DNA of 64,000 nucleotides from Emydura subglobosa (GCA_007922225.1 ML679960.1:3424032-3488031); one strand, 5' to 3'; shown: positions 23,349-33,950, counted from the stretch's first letter. The notes: generated by a model not told the origin, from the sequence alone. Translations and numbers: made by a program.

Positions 23349-23744
23349 ATGGCCCCGTTCCGCATCCGCAGCGCGCGGCCTGAGGACTGCGCCGACCTGC
23401 TGCGCCTCATCAAGGTAGGGCGGCGGCGGCGCGCGCGGCTGCGCGGGGGGAGGGGGAGGGAAAGGAGGGAGTTGACCCCCCCTCCCCCCGTGTCCGGGAT
23501 GGTGCTTGCCCGACCTCTGCCCAGCGCCGAGCACACGCAGCTTTGCCCGAGTGACTTGGCAAAAACAAGTTGTTTGTTGTGGTCGGTTCACGTGCGGCGC
23601 CTCCCCCGCCTCTGCCCAAGGGAGCGGGGCGGCCTCTCAGCGAGGCTTTGAGTAAACAGCTCGATGGCAGGAACAGGCTCTTAGAGCCGCAGGGAAACCT
23701 GTTTACAGATCTGGTAGTTTTTTGGTTTTTTTTGCAGGAACTAG
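23269..23744 (+). CDS. SAT1 uORF2, overlapping the main start codon
   Basis: It opens at 23269-23271, out of frame with SAT1 (offset 80 nt), and stays open through the SAT1 ATG and all of exon 1. After splicing it stops at TAG 23742-23744 in exon 2, giving 50 residues (segments 23269-23414 and 23738-23744). The product is Arg-rich after a short hydrophobic start. The initiation context is weak (C at -3, A at +4). Translation of this frame would bypass and repress SAT1, so it is a candidate translational control element. It is not evidence of a functional peptide. Confidence 0.4.
23349..23414 (+). CDS. SAT1: SAT1 coding exon 1 (residues 1-22)
   Basis: It begins at the strong-context ATG and ends at AAG before donor 'gtaggg', phase 0. 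It encodes the first beta strand and the D-C-A-D-L-L-R-L helix of the GNAT fold. It is followed by a 323-bp intron. Confidence 0.96.
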
Positions 23745-26232
23745 CTAAATATGAAGAGATGGAGGATCAAGTCGTGCTAACTGAGAAAGGTAACCTGTTA
23801 GCTGCTATGAGTCTGATTTGGGGATAGGCCCGCTACATTTAATGTATAATATAGCTCAGCTTCTGTCGTCCTGGTAGATCTGCTTGAAGACGGCTTTGGT
23901 GAGCACCCTTTCTACCGCTGTCTTGTTGCAGAAGTGCCCGAAGAACAGTGGACAGCTGAAGGTAAGACTTCCTGCTACTTTTTCAAAATCAGACATGCAC
24001 AGGATGTATGTAATGCATTATTTAAAGCTGCTGCTGATGCATAAAGCTCCGGCTGTGAATGAGGATAAGAAGAAAAGGTTAAAAAGGCAACTATTGATCT
24101 AAGATTGTGATCTGTTTCTAAAGTGATCAGCCATCCTGAAGATTCTGGAGACCAGGTATAATATATATGATGTACTGTAATTCCATTTAATTAAATAGTT
24201 GTTCTTGTTTGACCCTAATTTACCTTTATGTAATCCTGTTGAATCACATTTTTTCTTTAATTTGTCCCCAATCTTCAGGTTACAGTCTCTAGCTTCGCCA
24301 TGTACATGGCCCTTCCGTGTACATGGATGGGCGGGGAGGTAACTAAAAGATCCGTTACACAATAAAGTAGATGATCATGATTCATGAGGTAAGGTCTACA
24401 GGGACAAGTACTATTCCCAAACATTTACCAAAAACACACGGTAGATCAGAAATTTTGTATGCACTCTCTTCATATGAGTATGTACAAAGCATCATGGCTA
24501 ACATGATTTGAAATCTCAAGTTTTAGGACTGAGTGGAATGATGTTGGAAGAGGGTACCAGTTTTGCACTGATCTGCTGGCTCCTCTTACAGAGAGCCATA
24601 GACTTGTTTCAAGCAAACAAGGAAAGTGGTTGATCAAAGTAAGATATCTTTCTGGTGCCCAGGGTAAAGAAGGCAGACTACTACTTTATTAGTGGGAACA
24701 CAGTTGAGGCAGTGCAGAAGATGCCATTATGTTAATTAATGGTTGCCTGTGAGCACTCCTGGTTTTCCCACTGAGTAATTTTTGAGATATAAATTGGAAG
24801 ACAGAGGTGTGTTTTTTAGATTTTACTATGTGTTGTGTTCTGATTTTTAAGGAAGCAAAATTGAGCTAACTGCCACCATATTCTGAACTGCCGTGTAAAA
24901 TGTAAACTGATTTATATTCCAAAGTGGACATACTGATAAATCAGTAGGGTATGTACGATGTGGTTGTAGCAGAAAGCCTTAGATGTTAATTATAAACACT
25001 GCCTTGGAGGAGCTAGGAGGATAGTCTTCATTCCACAACACAGATCTCAAGCTCTCAGAATTCCTATTTTACCTACAACTCAGTGCGCTTATTAAAAATT
25101 TCCATTCTTAAACCAGGCTTATGACTGCTAATAAATTAATAATTGCATGTACAGAAAGGAAACCTAGGTATTTAGGTTTCATGCATGTAAGTTGAAATGT
25201 ACTAATCTTGTTACCTTTCAAAAAGTCAGGTTTTTTTCCTGATGTAATATAATCTTTTTTACAGGACATCTTATTGTGGGTTTTGCCATGTACTACTTCA
25301 CTTACGACCCATGGATTGGAAAACTGCTGTACCTTGAAGATTTCTTTGTAATGACTGAGTTCAGAGGTGTGTTTTAAGGAATAGCTTGAACAAGTATTGT
25401 ATATGCTCTTTTAAAATTACAACTAACAACATTTCTTGTCTTTTTAGGACTTGGCATTGGTTCAGAAATTCTGAAGAATTTGAGTCAGGTAAGTAGCTTT
25501 TCCTTTCTTCATTAGATTTTTAGCACAAGACAACAGTAGAGAAACAAGTCTGTTTATGGCAGGGGTTTTCCAGCTGAGGTTCATGACCCCTCCGGGGGTT
25601 GCGAGGTGTCAGTCCCCAGGCATGTTGGTAATGATGGGGGAGGGGGGATCATCACTTTTGTGGGGGCTTCATCACAGTCTGAAATAATTTCAAAGGAGAT
25701 CACAGCACAAAAAGAAGGTCGAGAACCCCTGGTTTATGTCTTACCCTTTTAACAGCACTTGAAAGTTAATGATTAAATTGCAGTAATGAAGTGGACAAGT
25801 GAACATTTGGGGCAGGCTTATCAAATTCTGTAAACTCCTACTGGCTTATTGAATCTCAATTGTGATAGGCACAATGGAGATATGGGGACAAAGGAGACTG
25901 AGATGGGTTGAAAGAAACTGCTATAACAGCTTAACACAGCTGCCAGTATTTTAGTTGTGGTGTCCACTTTAGCAGTATGATTTCTTGGGGACTCTTGCCT
26001 ATCAATAGTGGAAGGATAGATTTGTTTGCACAACAAATTAATATACTGGTCCCATTCACAGGTTGCTCTCAAATGCCGCTGTAGCAGCATGCACTTTCTA
26101 GTGGCAGAATGGAATGAACCTTCCATCAGGTTCTACAAGAGACGAGGTGCTTCGGATCTGTCTACTGAAGAAGGATGGAGGCTCTTCAAAATTGACAAAG
26201 AACATCTGTTGAAAATGGCAACTGAAGAGTGA
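23349..26232 (+). CDS. SAT1: Spermidine/spermine N1-acetyltransferase 1 (diamine acetyltransferase 1)
   Basis: It transfers acetyl from acetyl-CoA to the N1 position of spermidine and spermine in the cytosol, the rate-limiting step of polyamine back-conversion and export. Coding exons: 23349-23414, 23738-23789, 23878-23961, 25265-25366, 25448-25488 and 26062-26232. They total 516 nt, giving 171 residues, the same length as mammalian SAT1. All introns are GT-AG. A GNAT fold is evident: the acetyl-CoA pyrophosphate loop R101-G-L-G-I-G106 straddles exons 4 and 5, the catalytic Tyr140 lies in F-Y-K-R-R, W132-N-E-P is conserved, and the C-terminal M-A-T-E-E that governs proteasomal turnover in mammals is intact. 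The start has an ideal Kozak context. No disablement is seen. Control is probably through promoter, uORFs and the poison exon in intron 3. Confidence 0.97.
23738..23789 (+). CDS. SAT1: SAT1 coding exon 2
   Basis: 52 nt, preceded by a T-rich tract and 'tttgcag', followed by donor 'gtaacc'. It starts at E-L-A-K-Y-E and splits an Asp codon after its first base. It also contains the stop of uORF2. Confidence 0.95.
23878..23961 (+). CDS. SAT1: SAT1 coding exon 3
   Basis: 84 nt between 'ctggtag' and donor 'gtaaga'. The preceding intron is only 88 bp. It encodes [13 protein letters not shown], a signature stretch of the enzyme, and ends one base into a Gly codon. The poison cassette uses the same phase. 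Confidence 0.95.
24279..24388 (+). ncRNA. SAT1: Poison cassette exon ('exon X') in SAT1 intron 3
   Basis: The acceptor is a pyrimidine-rich tract ending 'atcttcag' and the donor is GAG|gtaagg, giving exactly 110 nt. Joined to exon 3 it reads GGT TAC AGT CTC TAG, a stop at 24290-24292, and 110 nt also shifts the frame. Mammalian SAT1 has a 110-nt exon X at the same place whose inclusion, favoured at low polyamine levels, sends the mRNA to nonsense-mediated decay. A second donor at 24339 ('gtaact') would give a 60-nt version with the same stop. Position, length and splice sites all agree. Actual splicing is inferred. Confidence 0.85.
24298..24326 (+). promoter_or_regulatory. RNA hairpin inside SAT1 poison exon
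   Basis: The 5' arm ccatgtacatgg (24298-24309) and 3' arm ccgtgtacatgg (24315-24326) pair over 12 bp with one G-U wobble and a 5-nt loop (ccctt). The 5' arm is itself a perfect palindrome. The hairpin sits 19 nt downstream of the exon X acceptor and could act as a splicing or protein-binding element. Function is inferred. Confidence 0.6.
25265..25366 (+). CDS. SAT1: SAT1 coding exon 4
   Basis: 102 nt, acceptor 'ttttttacag', donor 'gtgtgt'. It encodes the central strands ([14 protein letters not shown], then L-Y-L-E-D-F-F-V-M) up to Arg101 of the acetyl-CoA loop. It ends one base into the Gly102 codon. Confidence 0.96.
25448..25488 (+). CDS. SAT1: SAT1 coding exon 5
   Basis: 41 nt, the smallest exon, after an 81-bp intron. 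Acceptor 'tttttag', donor 'gtaagt'. It completes the acetyl-CoA loop G-L-G-I-G-S and the helix E-I-L-K-N-L-S-Q. Confidence 0.95.
25560..25731 (+). mobile_element. hAT-type non-autonomous element in SAT1 intron 5
   Basis: The ends are 'caggggttttc' and 'gagaacccctg', matching inverted termini. The flanking 8-mers 'gtttatgg' (25552-25559) and 'gtttatgt' (25732-25739) match at 7 of 8 positions, the target duplication size of hAT transposases. It is 172 bp with no coding content. It lies away from the splice sites. Confidence 0.8.
26062..26232 (+). CDS. SAT1: SAT1 coding exon 6 and stop
   Basis: 171 nt after 'ttcacag', running to TGA at 26230-26232. It encodes residues 116-171, including [13 protein letters not shown], catalytic Tyr140, the K-R-R-G-A loop and the C-terminal M-A-T-E-E. 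Confidence 0.97.
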   Translation, partial: VALKCRCSSMHFLVAEWNEPSIRFYKRRGASDLSTEEGWRLFKIDKEHLLKMATEE

Positions 26233-26590
26233 GGAATTATTCTAGAAAATGACATCTTATACTTTGTGTAAATTCTTGCCTTGCTTTCTGTACAATTTGT
26301 AGTGGAATAAATAGCCTGGACACTAATTCAAAAGCTCTGTTACTAGTGCCATTGTAGTATAATTGTTCCTGTTATGTGGATTTGAGACATCAGTTTTACA
26401 GAAAGTGACACCTGTGATTATTTGTTTGTAAACATCATCCTTCACCAGTGTGGGCTTGTGATCTTTAAATGTATATTGAATAAAACTTCATTGTTGTGAG
26501 TGTCATTCAAATGTGTACAATGTACACACTGGCAGGGGTTTTGTTTTAATTTCCTTTTATAAAATAAAGTACAGTATTTTCACTTTAATG
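26233..26590 (+). terminator. SAT1: SAT1 3' UTR with three poly(A) signals
   Basis: AATAAA hexamers occur at 26306-26311, 26479-26484 and 26563-26568, giving 3' UTRs of roughly 100, 270 and 350 nt. The second and third are followed by GT- or T-rich sequence. Which one is used cannot be told from sequence alone. Confidence 0.7.
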
Positions 26591-26903
26591 GCACTACTGT
26601 AGTGTGGTTGAATTCTTACAAGTAGACTGGCCTTCTTTTAGTCACTTAATAGTTCCTGCAGCACTAGATGACACCACTGCCACTCAACACTACACCCACT
26701 TGAAAGCTAAATGAGGTTTTCTTAAAACTAAAGTAGCTGCCAGATACTGTGTCCACTGTTCTAATTTAGGAATATGTAGCTGCATTTTTCTCATTTTAAC
26801 ACCTCCTCTCCCCCCCTCCTCCCCCATGAAAAAAACTGCCTAAGGGAAAACTGAGGTGCAATCTGAAGTGTTTTTTTCTATTTGAATAATGGAGTAAGTA
26901 AAG

Positions 26904-27102
26904 CAGAGGTCCCCAAACTGGGGGGCATACCCTATAAGGGGCTGTAGAGGAACCATGAGGAGGTGGGAGGCCTGGGCTAGTTCCCCTGAGGACGGAGAAG
27001 CACCACCTCCTAGCTTTGCCCTGTGGCTGCAGCGCAAGCCCTAACCATGGCTTTAGCCCCAGCTCCTTGGCAGGGGAATGACCCCAAAAGGGGGGACCAC
27101 TG
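26904..27102. mobile_element. hAT-type MITE
   Basis: It begins 'cagaggtccccaaactg' and ends 'gggggaccactg'. These are the same termini as the element at 62075-62398, with which it shares internal sequence. The flanking 8-mers 'aagtaaag' and 'aattagag' agree at 6 of 8 positions, an aged target duplication. Non-coding. Confidence 0.75.
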
Positions 27103-29204
27103 AATTAGAGGCAATACAGTTAAGGCCCCTTTTTACCTACCGCTATCTAAAATAGTTTGCACTAGTTTAACTAGAATTGGCTTTTAATTGTTTTAGTTAA
27201 AGCTAGTATAAAACCCCTCTGTGGACATCAATTCAAATCTGATTTACACTGTTTTAGCTTCTATATGACCTTAAGCCAATAAACCATGTTTAAATTGATT
27301 TAAGAGTATTTATGCAAGCATTTTGCACCAGCTTTAACTAAGTTTGTTTTTAAAACCACTTAGCCCTTGCACCTGTTGTGTTTAACTCCTACTACTCTCC
27401 TTTTAAGGAGGCTCTTTGAAAGATACCAACTCATGCAAAAATTGTCACTGCACTGTGCAACAAACGCTCAAAGATCATTATCCTACTGATGGAGATACTT
27501 TGTAGTAAAATAGTTTTAGTTGAGGGAGATAACAGGAGCAATTTTCATAAAACTAGCTGAACTCTACACCTGCACAGGAACAAGGGAGGAAGTGAGGGTG
27601 ATAAGGAAAGCGATACCCCAAGGTTATAATTAAGGAGCTTTTACTTGTTTTTCTTAATCTGAACAGTGCTTGGACTGGCTGAAGTACAAAAACTACCCAC
27701 TTCACTGCTGGGGCCTTTTCTGCACTAAAAGGGTACCAGCACAGTTAAAACAGTAAATCTCTAGAGGTGGTTATATACGTATAGCTTATTCCTGTATAGC
27801 AATGGAAATAACAGTCTGTCTCTTCCCACCCCCCAGGCTGGACTAGGATATTCATTTTAAAAAAAAAAAAAAAAAACAACTCACCAAAAGTTATACCAAT
27901 ACAACTTTTGAGTATAGAATAGGCCTTCTCTGTAAATATTTCAGGACAGAAATCACCTTGTCACTAAACTGCAATACAAAGACCCACCTAGGTCTGCTAT
28001 AGCGAGGTAACTTTTGTAATAGCCTTCTCCCTCAGGAACAGCAATTCAAAATAACTAAATATTTGTTTAGTGATTCTATTTTATCTGATGAAAGATTTAA
28101 AAAGATATATGCATTTAAACAACTTCTCCAGCCTAAGCAGCAAACTTCCTTCTTACACTGCAGTCACTTATTTCTTTAATAGAATAAGTATTTGGAAATA
28201 ATTGAATCCTTTAAAAAAATAGCCCTGACTTTTACAAAATTAAGACTAACATTAAAAATTCCTTTATAAATGAAGTCCAATGACACTAGATGTAGTTTAA
28301 TAACAAAATAATCTGCTTCAGAATTTGACCTTTTGTTCTTAAAAACGTAGCACTTACATAACATGCCACATATACAAATAGGAACTACTCTAAAGCAGAA
28401 GTTTTACAAGAGGGGAAGTGGTCCCTGAACAGGTGATTTTAATTGGGATGGTCAAAAGGAGCCGAAAGTGGGGTTTGGATGTCTAACAGTTGATTCTTAT
28501 AAAATCCTAGTTTTATGTACAATGTTACACCAGCCCAAAAAAAAAAAGTGCAAGTAGATTTAGAATGTTTTTTAAGAGGTGGAAATAGTACTCAACTTTG
28601 CAAGGTAGAGTAGTGTCATTCAAATCTGAATTCCTTTTTATATTGCTTACTTATCCTTGTACTGTTCTATTGTTAGCTGCCTTGTTAAAGGTGACCTGCA
28701 AAGGGTTTTGCTCCTTTATTATGCATGATATATGAAGAAAAGGTGAATTTTTTTTTCTTTATTTGCATTAGTGTGACATGCCTATTAGATCATCTTCCCT
28801 GTTTTTGATGGTGGGCCCCTTAGAGGACTAGGATAGATGATTTTTGAGCCCTCATTGAAAATCCTGGGATGCTAAATCTTTATCCAAGGGGTTTCATCAC
28901 AAGTGTTTGTCAAACATTAGGAATAAACAGATGTTAACAAGACCCAAGAATGTTAAACAGTCTTGATAAAAAAAAATCCTCTCCATTAGTCAGTTTTCAC
29001 ATCCTTAATAGTTATGTCAGTTTCACTAGTTCCAGAAAATGTCAAAAATGCAAAATAAAAAATTAGAACCTAGGGTGCCTTCATAAATCCAATACAACCA
29101 AATCTGCCTTCTCTCCCTCTGCCTCCTTTCTTTTGCAGTTTACCTTTCTCTAGAAAACAGCTAGAAGCACTTATTGTTAGAATGCATGGGGAGACAAACA
29201 CCTG
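27103..29204. other. Intergenic, no gene seen
   Basis: This AT-rich sequence follows SAT1. It holds a poly(A) run near 27860 and no recognisable exons, RNA genes or repeats with clear boundaries. Confidence 0.4.
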
Positions 29205-29302
29205 TCAAGGATGGTTTAGATATTACTTAGTCCTGCCCTGAGTGCAGGGGACTGGACTAGATGACCTCTCGAAGTCCCTTCCAGCCGTATGATTCTATGA
29301 TT
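29205..29302 (+). mobile_element. CR1 3'-end fragment
   Basis: 'actggactagatgacctc', then 'aagtcccttccagcc' and the tail 'gattctatgatt' form the classic CR1 3' end in + orientation. It is under 100 bp and 5' truncated. Confidence 0.85.
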
Positions 29303-30311
29303 AATTATCTCTCACTGCTTGTTTCTGCTTCATTTTTATGAAATTTGTGAGAAAGGAAATAAAATTTTATATTTGCATGATTTGAACTGAGGATGAAATC
29401 CTTGTGCAGCTGTTACAAAGTAATCATATTACATCATCATAACAGGAACAAACTGATCTTTGTCCAGACATTCTCTTCATAGACTAATCCAGTATACATG
29501 CCACATCATAAACACTTTAATTAATCAGCACCAGGGTTTTTCATGCTCAGTCCACATCAAAGCTCTGAAGTTACCTCAATTTTTCCGTGTTTTAGTCACC
29601 CATTCTCAATGTGTAAGCTATTGCCACTATCCTGCCACTGAAGCAACAAATGCTAAACTGGGTATGAACATATACATAGAGTAGAATGATTTTGTGTTCT
29701 GACAAAATTTACAACGTGCAGGGGCTGACTAAGTTTAAAGAATCCATCCCATTTATCAAACTCTACTTTGCACAATTTAAATTCTGAAGATTGTTTTGAT
29801 TCCTGGCTAAAGACCTGCTTAAATACTTTGCTGAATCAGGTTTTGGAAAAGATGGTTGCAGTTCAAATAAAGATATTAGCCTGTTCTTGAAAAAAACAAA
29901 ATACAATATTTCAATCGGGAGAGTTATGTAAAACCTGGTATTGAATTTTATTACAAATTTAAACATAGCTCAGGTTCAAACTCTGGTTCAAACTCAATCT
30001 CTTCAGAGCTTCTGGAAAAGAATGTAAGGTTTCATATCAACATAGCTTCCACCCCCACCAAAGCACGCATTTTCAGCCGAGTTTCATTTTCACTTTGAGT
30101 GTTCATTTGACAGCAAAACACAAAGTAAAAAACGAGGATAAGCCCATGAAAACTAAAAAACAAACAAAAGAGGGTTGCCAAACCCCTTCTAAATCAAATC
30201 TTGGAATTTTGCAGATTTCTGTCATTCAGGAACCATTTATAAAGGGGAAATTATGCTTAATTAAAAGAGAGCACTCTTTCACAGACTTATTTTCCTCCTT
30301 TACAGAGACAG

Positions 30312-30313
<2 letters not shown>

Positions 30314-30346
<33 letters not shown>
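30314..30346 (+). repeat. Poly(A) run of 33
   Basis: 33 uninterrupted A residues are preceded by ordinary non-coding sequence. No retroposed gene is recognisable upstream. It may be a microsatellite or the tail of an old insertion. Confidence 0.6.
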
Positions 30347-30348
<2 letters not shown>

Positions 30349-30357
30349 TCTAGGCTA

Positions 30358-30770
30358 GGGAGACAAAGTGGATGCCGATTCCCATTTGGAAGTTTGTTTT
30401 ACAGCCGTATGTGATGTTATCTAGGTCCTCCAAAATATTTCGCCAAGACTAACAAAGAAGGAAGCAAAAAAATCATTTTGTTTAACTATCTTTACACATC
30501 ATAAATAATTGAGTCTTTATACAGGTCAGATATTATAATGATAGGTGTTATGGAAATACATAGGTAATAAATTAGGAGATGTCTAACAGGTTTTTCTAAG
30601 TGCCTTTGAAAAATCTCATCCCTATGATTATGATGATAATAAAAAGTCAGAGATTGATTTTACTTTACAATTTCCTTTTTAAAATACTATTTTCTTATAG
30701 CATTTAATTCCACACTCACCTGATGTCATTTTTAAAGCTGATTCCACTTGTGTGTAGTATAGTGTTCTGC
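30358..30770 (-). other. Candidate two-exon - strand splice unit, unidentified
   Basis: On the - strand a strong donor (CAG|gtgagt at about 30722) closes a possible 47-nt exon (30723-30769). A strong acceptor ('cttctttgttag', at about 30456) opens a downstream segment. Two frames run through the junction and stop within 15-35 nt or so. I do not recognise the peptide. It may be a terminal exon of an unknown or non-coding transcript, or chance. Confidence 0.2.
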
Positions 30771-31149
30771 AAGTATCCAATATCTATGCATGTTAGGCAC
30801 ATGTTTTATACACCATCTAGCCTTGTTTATATTGGAAACCATCACCATGTTAGGTCACAGGAAGATGACGGCCTAACTGCACTTTTTGCCTTTGAAAATC
30901 TCCCCCTGGGAGAATCTAAAGTTCAGATTTAAAAATAATGATGATGTAAGAAGTATGTGTTTATAAAGGAAAGAGAAGAATAAAAGCACTGGCCCATTAC
31001 CTCATGACTGTTCTCTTTAAAAAAGTAATAGTGTATATTGTACAATGTGATTCTACTTCTCAACCAATTTTATTTAACAAGTTAATGCTAATTTATAAAT
31101 TCAACCATTTTACATTTCATGTCCAGAGTAAGTTTAAAATATCAGGAAC

Positions 31150-31210
31150 AGGGCCCTAATCCAGCAAACACTTAAGCACATGAGTAAAGTGCTTTGCTAA
31201 GCAGACGGCT
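31150..31210. repeat. Fragment of an old dispersed repeat
   Basis: The phrase 'taatccagcaaacactt' with 'aagcacatgagtaaagtg' is shared in kind with 18605-18715 and 21325-21390. It is typical of an ancient sauropsid interspersed repeat whose name I cannot give. Confidence 0.35.
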
Positions 31211-31854
31211 AATTAGCAAAATTAGTGCATAGAAAGAAGAAATACTATTGGCACTTTTTAAGTTCCACTTTTATTTTATAAATGATTTCTTATGGGGATG
31301 TCTTGCCTGGAACATTATATCAAGCTTCAGCACTAAGGGAGGTTTAATGGCCACTCTTACCATCCTTGGGGATACCTTTTTAGATGATGGTCTCTCTAAT
31401 CTGGGTGCTTCCAGAGCCTCTTGAAAGAAAAGGTTCTGGAGCCCAATAAGCTGTTTTTTGTCTTTTTTTTTTAAACTGAATTTGCCTAATTAGGTAGGGC
31501 CCAAGGCACAAATGGGGGGAGAATCTCAGTGGAAACTAGCAAAAATATCTATCAAAAGTTTAAGCTGCTATGAATTCTGCACTGGGGAGCCTTGCACCCA
31601 CCCAGAGTTCCACTGACTCAGTGGGTCTCCAGGAGGGCTCAGGGACTGGTCATGCTGAGCTCATTGCAGGAATGGAGTCTATTTTTGTTAACCATCTGAA
31701 CTCATTATAAAATGTTAACTGCCCCCTTGTGACACAGAATGGAGGAGAATCGAGTTCTGTTACCAGCTCTGGAAAGCAGATACAGAGGAACTGAGAGACT
31801 ATTGGAGTGGGTGGACTACCTATGCCCTCAGTCTGGAATGTAAGGCTCTGTCCT

Positions 31855-32335
31855 GATCTACACTCTAGAGCTAGATCAACATAAAGCAGCTTATGTCAAC
31901 CTAATTATGCCAGTGTCTACACTACTGTCAATGTAAGTGCCCTACTACACCGACATAATAAATCCACCTCCACGAGAAGCTTACATCGCTGTTGTTACGG
32001 TGACGCAGTCTCCATGTAGACACTGCGTTACTTACATCGACTGCTGGCTGTCATTAAGGTAATGACTGCAATGAATTCTTCACAGGGGAGCCCTGCATCC
32101 ACACAGAGTTCCACTATCTCAGTGGGTCTCCCGGGCAACAGCCAGGCTTCCTGCTCCTGGCGGCCCTCAGCCCCCCACACTGCCCCTCTTAAGTTGGTGC
32201 AAGCGCTCCTCATGAAGATGCACTCCACAGAGAGAAGGAGGGAAGTGTGGACATGAAAAACAGCAGTAATTACGGCGGTGGCTGTATGTCCACTTAAGTG
32301 GACTTAAGTTTGTAGTATAGACATGCCCTCAGTTT
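31855..32335. mobile_element. MITE-like repeat of the 'gtctacac' family
   Basis: It contains 'agtgtctacactactg', 'catgtagacactgcg' and a right end 'gtatagacatgccctc', along with internal inverted phrases. It resembles the repeats at 14.9, 34.4 and 56.5 kb. It may be two nested copies. Non-coding. Confidence 0.45.
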
Positions 32336-33742
32336 CACATGCACATTCCCTAATTCCAGATACTAATCAGAAATGATTGGCTGGGAATACACCACCAGTC
32401 ATGGGCTCTGTGGAAGCAATGATATGAAAAACGGTACATTTAAAATGCAAATTAAATCAGGAATAATTTAGCTAAAACAGAGATATCACAGATACTTTGT
32501 TACCTCTTGTTTTATCATTTTTACGTCTGGAAGACTGCATTAATCATAGCTCAGTAGATCAGCAAGCACTGGATAAAGATTTAGTTGTTTAAGAACAAGT
32601 TACTTGTTGCTGAAAAGAAATAGGCAGAATTGGCGGAGAAAGGCAGCAATATGCTCCACATTCAAAGAAATTACATTGACAATAAGCCAGTTCTAAACAA
32701 AAATAGCTATGAACTGAAAGGAAAGATTGTAGTATAGACTGCTTCTCTGTCATTACAAGAAAGATATCCTCTTTTATGTAACTGCATATCTTTAAAAGAT
32801 GGCAGACTATAGAAAAGGCCGATAAAAACAAAGTCCACAATGCCACACAGTGGATAGATCCAAGTGACAACAAAGCAAGGCCAAAGTTAGTTCTAAAGTC
32901 AAAATCTTTCTGATAAGCAAACATTCAGGATTTACAAAAATGTTAGAAATAAATCCTACTACAGTACTGGGGCAATAACTGAATGATCAAGTATTTGGCC
33001 TATGAAGTTTAACGCTAGAAAGGGCTCAGGTGAAAAGAAACTCAATTAAAGAAAGAAAATAAGCCACTTGGACTCTGATCCTGCAACAAGCTCTAGACAG
33101 AACTCTGCACCTCCATGAAGGCTATTTAATAATCAGGACCTTGGGACTGTTTTCCCTTCCTTTGGACTTCATTTTTAATAGGAAGAAGAGCCCCATGGTT
33201 CTGTGGAGCTCATTGTCAAACAATGACACAAAACTGACTTTTGGCTCTATAGTTCCTACTTATTCTTACTTTTCTTTCTGGGCATACAGAGACCAGTTCC
33301 CTTTAATCAGGGACTGATGAGGCCTTGGCTCCTTTCAAAATGAACACCAGTTATAAATGTAAAAAGAGAAGAGAACTCATCAGGTGCAAGAGAGAGGAGA
33401 GAAGCAGGCATAAGTCCAGCTTTTACCCCCGACTGGCTTTTGTGCATCTCTATAATAAGTGTAACCTCCAACATTGGAAAGCTATTAATGAGACATTTAA
33501 GGTAAAAAATAAGGGCATGCCTTTAAACTCTATTGAAACAGATTGGACACAGTGCTTTTTGCAGGTACAAAGTTGAGAAATGGAAAGTATACTGCTAATG
33601 AGAGGACTGGTCAGTAGATAAAATAACATATTAAAAAATTATGTATGACATTTCTTTAGCCTCCTCGTTTCCTGTGCCTAGATAGAGGGAGTAATTGCCT
33701 ACCCGCTACATTCATTAACGCCAGCCCTCAAGTCCTTTTAAT

Positions 33743-33950
33743 CAGTGGTTCCCAAACTTTTCTCTGCCGTGGCACACCTTGATACTTCTAATTATTTTGA
33801 GGCACACCACCATATAGTCTCCAAATGAACTCACGAATATTCATGAGCTAATTCAGGACTCTTCAAGTAGTTTTTCCAAAAATTCCATGGCATACCTGCT
33901 CAGCCCTGACGCACACCAGTGTGCCACGGCATACTGGTTGGGAAACACTG
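33743..33950. mobile_element. hAT-type element with old target duplication
   Basis: It begins 'cagtggttcccaaactttt' and ends 'ttgggaaacactg', typical hAT inverted termini. The flanks 'cttttaat' and 'ctttagat' match at 6 of 8 positions. It is 208 bp, non-coding, with an internal 'gtggcacacc' / 'gtgtgccacgg' inverted pair. Confidence 0.75.

Noticed and set aside
22848..23591. 247-codon - strand open frame over the SAT1 promoter
   Set aside because: It lies in a CpG island where stops are rare and runs antisense to the SAT1 promoter and exon 1. It is Pro/Ala/Arg-rich with no domain and no splice logic.
32589..32924. 111-codon hydrophobic - strand frame
   Set aside because: It looks membrane-like at first sight, but it has no splice sites, no recognisable family and lies in AT-rich DNA where Phe/Leu/Ser-rich chance frames are common.
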